Assembly (NCBI GenBank): GCA_023268425.1
Contig: JALRFN010000340.1
Coordinates: 1 to 5,617, forward strand
Direction of reading: 5' to 3'
Length of the DNA: 5,617 bases
From: Burkholderiaceae bacterium
GTDB taxonomy: Bacteria > Pseudomonadota > Gammaproteobacteria > Burkholderiales > Burkholderiaceae_C
The position numbers and the translations under genes were made by a program. Under the pieces are notes generated by a model that had not been told where the DNA came from, did not search any database, and worked only from the letters and a program-made list of their open reading frames with translations. How positions within the stretch are numbered: the first letter of the stretch is position 1; every line of letters starts with the position of its first letter. This document shows, piece after piece, positions 1 through 5,509 of this stretch.

Positions 1-2402
1 GCAACAACCTCGTGGGCCCTGCTTTGCTGAGCAGCACGCCCATCGATGGGGGCAGCCATTTTGTATCCAAAGACTTGAGTCTGACTTTCGACCAAAACAT
101 CACCCTGGCCAGCACCGGCACCATTGTGTTGAAGGCCCTGAGTGGCACTGGAACCACGATCACGATTGATTTGGCCAATGCAACTGATCGTGCGCAGTTG
201 AGTGTGAGTGGTCAGGTCTTGACCATCAACCCCAGCAGCGATTTGGTCAATGCCACTCAATACGCGGTGAACATCAGCGCCGGGGCGATCTCCAATGGGC
301 AGGGGGTCCCTTACAGTGGCATTCAAAACGACACCGACTTGAACTTCACGACGACGAATCAGTCGATTCTTACCCCACCGGGTGATGTGACGCTGTTCCC
401 CGAAACGAGTTACACCACCACACATGCGGTGGGCGACGTCAACGGCGATGGTTTGGAAGATTTCGCGGTGAGCAACCGGGGCTACTTGACTTCAAGCAAC
501 AAGGGCATCACCTTCATCGTGTTTGGTCAGGCGGATGGCAACCTGGCCACCTTGAGCCAGCTTCAAAACGGCACCAGCTCAGCGGGTTTCCGCATCGTGG
601 GCGACACGTTCTTGGACAACACAAATTATTTCGGCGAACTGGTGACGCGTGTGGGTGACCTGAACGGCGATGGCATCGATGACATTGTGTTGGGCACAGA
701 TGGCGGCGCCATCGACGGCCAGCGTGTCAACGTGCACGTGATTTATGGCGCCACGACGCTGGGTGGCAGCGACGTCTTGACCTCGACGATTGAGGCTGGC
801 ACCGGTGGCTACCACTACAGCTTGGCTTCCGGTCAGTTCAATCAAGTGACGGGTCTGGGTGATGTCAACGGCGACGGCTTCGCCGATTATGGAATCGCTC
901 CAGTTTCGGCGGGTACAGGGTTTTACATTCGCTTCGGCGGCCCCAACGGCAGCAGCGCGGGTGGGTTCACCATTTCGACAGCAACGCCGACCGGTAGCAT
1001 CGGTCATGCGATTTACGCGGCGGGCGACGTCAACGGCGACGGCATCGCCGACATGCTGGTGTCGACGCTGAATAACGCTGGACACGCGGTGGTCTTTGGC
1101 TCGTCGTCTTTGGTCAACGGCAGCAACGTCACGCTGCCGGACAGCAGCGGCACGGCGTTCAGCGGCGGTTTCCGCATCACCAACAGCGCACAGCATGTGG
1201 TCGGCATTGGCGACGTCAATGGCGATGGCAGGGGTGATTTTGTGTCCGTGCTCAAGCGGACCAGTTCTGGTCTGGGTTTTGCTGATGTTTACGTGGGCTT
1301 TGGCAAGACCGACACCAACAACATCGACCTCAGCAACCCAGGGGCAAATGGGGGCTTCACGATCACCACCAGTGGCGTCATCAACGTCACCGATTTTGGT
1401 GTCGCTGGGTCCGTCTATGCGCACAGCTTGGGCGACCTCAATGGCGATGGCCTGTCGGACTACGCCATTGGCTTTGATTACGCCGTGACCGGCACAGCAG
1501 CCAAGGGTGATGGCGCCTTGTTTGTCGTTTACGGCGGGTCCTCGGCGGTGAACTTGAGCGATGTGAAAGCCGGTACAGGCGGCTTCATGCTCACCGCCAC
1601 GGGTGGGCATCGCATTGGTTATGAGGCCTCATCCGGCGACGTCAATGGCGATGGTTTGGTGGACATCATCTCTGGCACCAATGGCGGCGGGTATTTGGTT
1701 TGGTTCAACGCCGGCGAGTCGTTCACTGGTGCGGTCAAAGTCGACCAGATGGGTGGCACGGGCAACGACAGCTTGACCTCAACGGGCACGCAAACCTTGT
1801 CGGGTGCACAAGGCGATGACACCTTGACGGCCTCGGGCGCGGACGTGTTGCTCGGCGGTGAGGGCGACGACACCTTTGTCTTGGGCAGTTCGACCATCAC
1901 CGCCTTGCAAAGTGCCCTGGGCGCGGGGGGTAACACCGGGCAATTGGCAGCGGTCGACGGCGGCACGGGCTTTGACACCATTCGTCTGACGGGCGGCGCG
2001 AGCTTTGATTTCACGGCGCTGAACAATGTGGACGTCGGCCTGGGCTCGGGTCACACACGGGTGAACAGCATTGAGGCGATTGACCTGGCCAATGACACTG
2101 CGGCCAACACCGTGACCTTGGGTGTGGCCGATGTGCTGGACGTGTCGAGCCTGAACCAAGTCAACACCTCGACGGGCAGCGGCTGGAGCAACACCACAGG
2201 AACGGCCTTGGCAGCTGCGGTGAACAAGCACCAGTTGGTGATCAAGGGCGATGCCACCGACACGGTGAAGCTCTCGGGTGGTACGTGGACAGATGTGGGC
2301 ACGGTCAGTGACGGCGCCAGTAGCTACCACGTTTACGAGAACGGTTCGTATGCGCAGTTATTGATTCAGTCCACCATCGTGGACGCCAACCACGTGATCT
2401 AA
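1..2402 (+). CDS. Secreted FG-GAP/RTX-like beta-propeller protein (5' end outside window)
   Basis: Likely a large extracellular or cell-surface protein; its ligand is unknown. The frame is already open at base 3 (N-N-L before the GTG at 12), and the first residues lie inside a domain, so the true start is upstream. Numbering from the GTG at 12 gives 796 residues. Residues about 4-115 resemble an SbsA/Big_5 bacterial Ig-like domain (LLSSTPIDGG, then LTFDQNI). Residues about 120-570 carry seven D-x-N-G-D-G-x-x-D calcium loops, each followed by a V-x-F-G-type strand except the last, as in integrin-alpha FG-GAP repeats. Residues 581-623 hold three RTX-like nonapeptides. The last ~100 residues (YHVYENGSYAQLLIQ near the end) resemble C-terminal domains of type I secretion substrates. 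There is no cysteine in the visible part, which fits calcium-dependent folding outside the cell. No transmembrane segment is evident. An adhesin is possible. The architecture is well supported; the function is inferred. Confidence 0.9.
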   Translation, partial: NNLVGPALLSSTPIDGGSHFVSKDLSLTFDQNITLASTGTIVLKALSGTGTTITIDLANATDRAQLSVSGQVLTINPSSDLVNATQYAVNISAGAISNGQGVPYSGIQNDTDLNFTTTNQSILTPPGDVTLFPETSYTTTHAVGDVNGDGLEDFAVSNRGYLTSSNKGITFIVFGQADGNLATLSQLQNGTSSAGFRIVGDTFLDNTNYFGELVTRVGDLNGDGIDDIVLGTDGGAIDGQRVNVHVIYGATTLGGSDVLTSTIEAGTGGYHYSLASGQFNQVTGLGDVNGDGFADYGIAPVSAGTGFYIRFGGPNGSSAGGFTISTATPTGSIGHAIYAAGDVNGDGIADMLVSTLNNAGHAVVFGSSSLVNGSNVTLPDSSGTAFSGGFRITNSAQHVVGIGDVNGDGRGDFVSVLKRTSSGLGFADVYVGFGKTDTNNIDLSNPGANGGFTITTSGVINVTDFGVAGSVYAHSLGDLNGDGLSDYAIGFDYAVTGTAAKGDGALFVVYGGSSAVNLSDVKAGTGGFMLTATGGHRIGYEASSGDVNGDGLVDIISGTNGGGYLVWFNAGESFTGAVKVDQMGGTGNDSLTSTGTQTLSGAQGDDTLTASGADVLLGGEGDDTFVLGSSTITALQSALGAGGNTGQLAAVDGGTGFDTIRLTGGASFDFTALNNVDVGLGSGHTRVNSIEAIDLANDTAANTVTLGVADVLDVSSLNQVNTSTGSGWSNTTGTALAAAVNKHQLVIKGDATDTVKLSGGTWTDVGTVSDGASSYHVYENGSYAQLLIQSTIVDANHVI
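435..1664 (+). repeat. Seven FG-GAP (DxNGDGxxD) calcium-loop repeats
   Basis: Seven copies of the D-x-N-G-D-G-x-x-D loop begin at codons 142, 216, 284, 339, 401, 475 and 543 (bases 435, 657, 861, 1026, 1212, 1434 and 1638). The spacings are 74, 68, 55, 62, 74 and 68 residues, matching one loop per propeller blade. At DNA level the core GGCGACGTCAAYGGCGAYGG is nearly identical in copies 1, 4, 5 and 7, while the sequence between loops has diverged. This is an old protein-level repeat, not a recent tandem DNA duplication. Confidence 0.9.
1752..1880 (+). repeat. Three degenerate RTX-like nonapeptides
   Basis: GGTGNDSLT (residues 581-589), GAQGDDTLT (598-606) and GGEGDDTFV (615-623) match the G-G-x-G-x-D-x-φ-x pattern of hemolysin-type calcium-binding repeats. 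They are spaced 17 residues apart instead of the usual uninterrupted 9, so they would not form a normal parallel beta-roll array. They mark the junction between the propeller and the C-terminal secretion-type region. Confidence 0.7.
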
Positions 2403-2544
2403 GACCTCAAGGGCCGACGCTCCTGATCTCACGGGACGGGGGTTCAGGTTGAGGTATGTTCAGCAGCCAGTTCCTTTGGGACTGGCTGCTGCGCCACGGT
2501 GCCTTTTCGGCGATCTCAACGGCTAGGCCCCTCGCGCTGGGTCA
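2403..2544. other. Convergent intergenic region
   Basis: This gap separates the stop codons of two converging genes. Besides the strong hairpin at 2461-2491, it holds a weaker nested dyad: ACCTCAA (2404-2410) with TTGAGGT (2449-2455), and inside it CCTGA (2422-2426) with TCAGG (2444-2448). The right-hand arms are contiguous and the left-hand arms are 11 bases apart. No gene, tRNA or mobile-element end is visible. The short + strand ORF starting at 2456 runs through the hairpin and into the 3' end of the opposing gene, so it is not credible. Confidence 0.6.
2461..2491 (+). terminator. Inverted repeat, candidate terminator between convergent genes
   Basis: CAGCAGCCAGT (2461-2471) pairs perfectly with ACTGGCTGCTG (2481-2491). 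The nine bases between can add one G-U and two G-C pairs, leaving a TTT loop, so the stem can reach 14 bp. It starts 58 bp after the stop of the FG-GAP protein gene. The only T-run downstream is TTTT at 2504-2507, 12 bases after the stem, and there is no A-run upstream to serve the opposite strand. It is therefore an imperfect Rho-independent terminator for the + strand, or a hairpin that protects or slows transcripts from both sides. Confidence 0.5.
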
Positions 2545-3711
2545 TCAATACGACTTGGGCAAGCCCAACACGCGCTCTGCGATGAAGCTCAAGATGAGTT
2601 GTGGGCTGATGGGCGCGATGCGCGGGATCAGGCTTTCGCGCAAGTAGCGCTCGACGTGGTATTCCTTGGCGTAGCCAAAGCCGCCGTGGGTCATGACGGC
2701 TTGCAAGCAGGCTTGGTAGCCCGCCTCCGCTGCGAGGTATTTGGCGGCGTTGGCCTCGGCTCCGCAGGACGCGCCCGCGTCGAACAGGCTGGCCGCTTTG
2801 TAAACCATGAGTTCGGCGGCTTGCAGGTGCATCCAGTTCTCGGCCAGCGGGTGTTGTATGCCTTGGTTTTGCCCAATGGGTCGGCTGAAGACCTCGCGCT
2901 CCTGGGCGTAAGCACTGGCTTTGCGCAACGCGGCTTGGCCCAATCCCACGGCCTCGGCGCCGATCAAAATGCGCTCGGGGTTCATGCCGTGCAGGATGTA
3001 TTTGAAGCCTTGGCCTTCTTCGCCGATGCGGTCTTCGGCGGGGATTTCCATGCCGTCAAAAAAGACTTGGTTGGAGTCCACCGCTTTGCGACCCATTTTC
3101 GGGATTTCGCGCACCTCGACTTTGCTGCGGTCGAGGTCGGTGTAAAACAGGCTGAGGCCGTGGGTGTGGCTGGTGACTTCCTCTAGGGGGGTGGTGCGGG
3201 CCAGCAGCAGCATTTTTTCGGCCACTTGGGCGGTGGAGATCCACACCTTTTCACCGTGCACGACGTAGCGGTCGCCTTGTCGCACGGCGCGGGTTTTGAG
3301 TTGTGTGGTGTTGAGGCCCGTGTTGGGTTCGGTGACGGCAAAACAAGCGCGCTCTTGGCCGTTCAACAAGGGGGGCAACATGCGTTGTTTTTGTTCCTCG
3401 CTGCCAAAGATCACCACGGGCGAGAGACCAAAGATGTTCATGTGTACGGCTGAGGCGCCCGACATGCCTGCGCCCGACGCTGCAATGGTTTGCATCATCA
3501 AGGCCGCGTCGCTGATGCCTAGGCCAGAGCCACCATAGGCCTCGGGAATGCAAATGCCCAGGTAACCCGCGTCGGCCAGGGCGCGGTGCAGTTCGAAGGG
3601 GAAGCCGCCTTCGCTGTCTTTGTTGAGCCAGTAATCGTCGTCGAATTGCGCGCAAATGCGCTGCACGCCCTCGCGCAGGGCCTCTTGTTCGGGGCTGAGA
3701 TCGAAGTCCAT
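2545..3711 (-). CDS. Acyl-CoA dehydrogenase (FAD-dependent)
   Basis: Expected to oxidise an acyl-CoA to the 2,3-enoyl-CoA with FAD, passing electrons to electron-transfer flavoprotein in the cytoplasm. At 388 residues it has the normal family length and order: N-terminal helical domain (1-120), beta domain (about 121-235) with ACFAVTEPN and KVWIST, and C-terminal helical domain with EREVFSRPIG (271-280, FAD contacts at R272/F275) and HGGFGYAKEY (342-351). The usual TEPxAGSD signature reads TEPNTGLN (127-134). The C-terminal catalytic Glu context (Y/F-E-G-T) reads IAPIS (365-369), so that Glu is absent. E246 in NPERILIG aligns with the helix-G catalytic Glu of isovaleryl-CoA and long-chain dehydrogenases. 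The start codon lies 9 bp after the upstream stop, with GAGGG overlapping that stop, so coupled translation is likely. The family is certain; the substrate is unknown, possibly branched or unusual. Confidence 0.95.
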   Translation of the reverse strand: MDFDLSPEQEALREGVQRICAQFDDDYWLNKDSEGGFPFELHRALADAGYLGICIPEAYGGSGLGISDAALMMQTIAASGAGMSGASAVHMNIFGLSPVVIFGSEEQKQRMLPPLLNGQERACFAVTEPNTGLNTTQLKTRAVRQGDRYVVHGEKVWISTAQVAEKMLLLARTTPLEEVTSHTHGLSLFYTDLDRSKVEVREIPKMGRKAVDSNQVFFDGMEIPAEDRIGEEGQGFKYILHGMNPERILIGAEAVGLGQAALRKASAYAQEREVFSRPIGQNQGIQHPLAENWMHLQAAELMVYKAASLFDAGASCGAEANAAKYLAAEAGYQACLQAVMTHGGFGYAKEYHVERYLRESLIPRIAPISPQLILSFIAERVLGLPKSY

Positions 3712-3717
3712 GTCGCG

Positions 3718-3722
3718 CCCTC
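3718..3722 (-). promoter_or_regulatory. Ribosome binding site overlapping upstream stop codon
   Basis: On the minus strand the MaoC-like gene ends TGAGGG and the dehydrogenase ATG follows six bases after GAGGG. The Shine-Dalgarno sequence shares bases with the TGA stop, an arrangement typical of translational coupling. It also fixes the dehydrogenase start at 3711. Confidence 0.75.
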
Positions 3723-4182
3723 AGTCGTTGCGACCCGCCAGCAGTCGCTTGGCGGTATAGGTCATGACGCATTCGCCGCGTTGGTTGATGACTTCGATCA
3801 GTGAGTCCACCACGGCGCGGTTGTGTTTGGAGGTCGGGCGCAAACCGGTGACTTCAATGCGTGCGTGCACGGTATCGCCTACGACCACGGGGCCGTGGAT
3901 TTTTTGCGTCAACTCCAGCATGGCCAAGCCCGTGCCTTGGATCATGGTTTGCAAGATCAAACCTTCGATCAAGGTGTAGGTCAAGGCGCCGGGCACGGGA
4001 CGGCCTTGGATGGCGCCACCTTGGTAGTCGGCTTCGATGAAGATGGCTTCCAGCATGCCTGTGCACGAGATGAAGTTCACCAAGTCGGTTTCGGTGATGG
4101 TGCGGGCAAAGGTCTCGAAGCGTTGGCCGACGGTGATGTCTTGCCAAAAGTAACCTTGGCCAAGTTTGGTGGGTGTGTTCAT
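3721..4182 (-). CDS. MaoC-like hotdog-fold protein, putative enoyl-CoA hydratase/dehydratase
   Basis: 153 residues, the size of a single hotdog domain. MaoC-type proteins usually add water to enoyl-CoA (R-specific) or dehydrate hydroxyacyl-CoA. Visible family features are the N-terminal YFWQDITVGQRF (11-22), the helix region TETDLVNFISCTGMLEA (30-46), RPVPGALTYTLIEGL (61-75), and the strand KIHGPVVVGDTVHARIEV (94-111). In classical R-hydratases the helix region reads S-G-D-x-N-P-x-H with catalytic Asp and His. Here the aligned stretch TGMLEAIF (41-48) has Met and Phe, so the catalytic pair is missing. It may use other residues (E45 or E50 are candidates), act as a thioesterase or binding protein, or form a heteromer. 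The frame stays open upstream to 4344, but that extension lies inside the preceding CoA-transferase gene and is not family-like. The ATG at 4182 is the natural start, 19 bp after that gene's stop, with only a weak GGA as ribosome site. Confidence 0.88.
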   Translation of the reverse strand: MNTPTKLGQGYFWQDITVGQRFETFARTITETDLVNFISCTGMLEAIFIEADYQGGAIQGRPVPGALTYTLIEGLILQTMIQGTGLAMLELTQKIHGPVVVGDTVHARIEVTGLRPTSKHNRAVVDSLIEVINQRGECVMTYTAKRLLAGRND

Positions 4183-4201
4183 GGGCGTGGGTCCGAAGGG
4201 G

Positions 4202-5404
4202 TCAAGAAGTCGAGTGCGCAAAGATGGCGCCAGAGGCCAACAGGCGCTGGATGTCTGCTGCCGCGTAGCCCGCGCTTTGCATGACTTGTGCCGTGTGCTG
4301 ACCCAGACGCGGCGCCATGTGAACGGGTGGGCGATGGCCGTCAAATTTGACTGGTACCCCAGGCCACATCACATCACCCATGTTGGCGTCGGGCACGTGG
4401 GCGAAAAAGTCCACCGCTTTGAGGTGCTCATCACTGGGTAAACCTTGCAGTGTGCCGATGCGCACCATGGGGATTTCGTGCTTCAAGCCGAACGCAATCC
4501 AATCATCGGTGCTGCGTGACAGCGCAATTTCAGCGGCCGCGCTGTACAACGCTTGGATGTTGGCGGTGCGCGCTGTGATGTCGGTGAAGCGTGGGTCGCT
4601 GGCCAGCTCGGGTCTGCCACCTTCGGTGAAGAAGACCTGCCAGTGCAAATCGGTGTAGGGCAGCATGCAAATGTGACCGTCAGCCGTCGGATAAGGGCGA
4701 CGCCAAGCTGCGGCCATGCGCGGGTAAATCGGCTCGCCAACGGGCGGCGTGAAATGGTGGCCGTATAGGTGCTCGACCAGCGTGAATGCCGCCATGGTTT
4801 CAAACATGGGGATTTCAACGTGGCTGCCTTGCCCGGTGCTGCCGCGTTTGACCAAAGCGGCCATGATGGCCATCGCGCCGACCAGACCACACGTCTTGTC
4901 GGCCATGACGGTGGGTGCATAGGCGGGTTGTCCATCGCGCTGATGAAACAAATCCGCAATGCCACTTTGGCCTTGGATCACGTCGTCATAGGCGGGGCGC
5001 CCTGCGTAAGGGCCGTCTTCGCCGTAGCCGTGCAGGCTGGCGTAAACGAGTTTGGGGTGACGCGCACGCAAGGTGGCCGCGTCAAAACCCAAGGCTTTGA
5101 TTTTTTGTGGCCGCATGTTGTGCATGAAAACGTCAGCCGTGGCCACCAAGGCTGCCAAGGCTTCGCGCCCTTCTGGGGTTTTGAGGTTGATGCCCAGGCT
5201 TTGCTTGCTGCGGTTGCTGCCCAAAAACACCGCAGCCATGTTGGCTTCTTTGCTCGGGCCCGTACGCCTGGTGGAGTCGCCGCCAGGTGCTTCAACCTTG
5301 ATCACCTCGGCCCCCATGTCAGCCAGCCATTGCGCAGCGTAAGGGCCAAAAATAACCGTCGACAAATCCAAAACTCGGATGCCTGCCAGGGGGAGGGTGC
5401 TCAT
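4202..5404 (-). CDS. CaiB/BaiF family III CoA-transferase
   Basis: Predicted to move CoA from a donor thioester such as succinyl-CoA or acetyl-CoA to a carboxylic acid in the cytoplasm, through an aspartyl-CoA anhydride intermediate. The 400-residue length is normal for the family. Motifs seen: GIRVLDLS (8-15), GAEVIKVEAPGGD (31-43), NRSKQSLGINLKTPEGR (64-80), MRPQKIKALGFD (97-108), PAYDDVIQGQSG (137-148), and Asp169 in VMADKTCG. The number coincides with the catalytic Asp169 of formyl-CoA transferase and CaiB. The STGQGSHVEIPMFETM stretch (189-204) is also typical. The ATG at 5404 begins MSTLPLAGIRVLD, the usual family N-terminus. A TTG 17 codons upstream at 5455 is possible but falls within a palindrome and adds non-family sequence. 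A weak purine stretch (GAGCGAG) precedes the ATG. It is the first gene of the operon. The donor and acceptor acids cannot be assigned, so no gene symbol is given. Confidence 0.95.
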   Translation of the reverse strand: MSTLPLAGIRVLDLSTVIFGPYAAQWLADMGAEVIKVEAPGGDSTRRTGPSKEANMAAVFLGSNRSKQSLGINLKTPEGREALAALVATADVFMHNMRPQKIKALGFDAATLRARHPKLVYASLHGYGEDGPYAGRPAYDDVIQGQSGIADLFHQRDGQPAYAPTVMADKTCGLVGAMAIMAALVKRGSTGQGSHVEIPMFETMAAFTLVEHLYGHHFTPPVGEPIYPRMAAAWRRPYPTADGHICMLPYTDLHWQVFFTEGGRPELASDPRFTDITARTANIQALYSAAAEIALSRSTDDWIAFGLKHEIPMVRIGTLQGLPSDEHLKAVDFFAHVPDANMGDVMWPGVPVKFDGHRPPVHMAPRLGQHTAQVMQSAGYAAADIQRLLASGAIFAHSTS

Positions 5405-5435
5405 GGGCGCTCGCTCTAGTGTGGGGTGAACTTGA

Positions 5436-5469
5436 ATTGACCACTGCTTGCTCAAGCACTGCGGTCAAT
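5436..5469 (-). promoter_or_regulatory. 34-bp imperfect palindrome, candidate operator or leader hairpin
   Basis: On the minus strand, ATTGACC and GGTCAAT form perfect outer 7-bp arms, and TGCTTG and CAAGCA form perfect inner 6-bp arms around an AG centre. Four bases on one side and two on the other separate inner from outer arms. The element ends 31 bases before the CoA-transferase ATG and lies just downstream of a candidate -10 box. It has the size and place of a dimeric repressor operator (TetR, GntR or MarR type). A leader RNA hairpin is the alternative. There is no T-run after it on either strand, so it is unlikely to be a simple terminator. Confidence 0.55.
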
Positions 5470-5480
5470 CCTTGCGGCGC

Positions 5481-5509
5481 ATGATAGGCAGCGTGGCGGC
5501 GCTTGTCCG
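5481..5509 (-). promoter_or_regulatory. Candidate sigma70-type promoter for the three-gene operon
   Basis: On the minus strand, CGGACA (5509-5504, 4 of 6 match to TTGACA) and TATCAT (5486-5481, 5 of 6 match to TATAAT) are separated by exactly 17 bp. Transcription would start near 5474, giving a leader of about 70 bases that begins just before the 34-bp palindrome. The match stands out in a GC-rich stretch, but it is a pattern match only. Confidence 0.4.

Noticed and set aside
579..1610. 343-codon open frame on the minus strand opposite the FG-GAP repeats
   Set aside because: Its repeated VAIDVA-like stretches are the antisense reading of the DVNGDG codons. The + strand frame has clear domains and this one has none, so it is a composition and repeat shadow.
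2599..3186. 195-codon + strand open frame opposite the acyl-CoA dehydrogenase
   Set aside because: Antisense shadow of a gene with many conserved motifs; no ribosome site or family resemblance.
4183..4344. N-terminal extension of the MaoC-like protein to 207 residues
   Set aside because: It overlaps the 3' end of the CoA-transferase in another frame, is Arg/Ser/Thr-rich and unlike any hotdog N-terminus. The ATG at 4182 gives the normal length and operon spacing.
4202..5404. Naming the CoA-transferase as caiB, frc or an itaconate CoA-transferase
   Set aside because: The family is clear, but no substrate-specific motif can be read by eye and the neighbours do not match those characterised clusters.
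4769..5419. 216-codon + strand open frame opposite the CoA-transferase
   Set aside because: It lies wholly antisense to a well-supported gene, has no recognisable domain, and is expected at this GC content.
5405..5455. N-terminal extension of the CoA-transferase from a TTG at 5455
   Set aside because: The extra 17 residues are not family-like and lie partly over the 34-bp palindrome. The ATG at 5404 gives the typical N-terminus and puts the catalytic Asp at 169.
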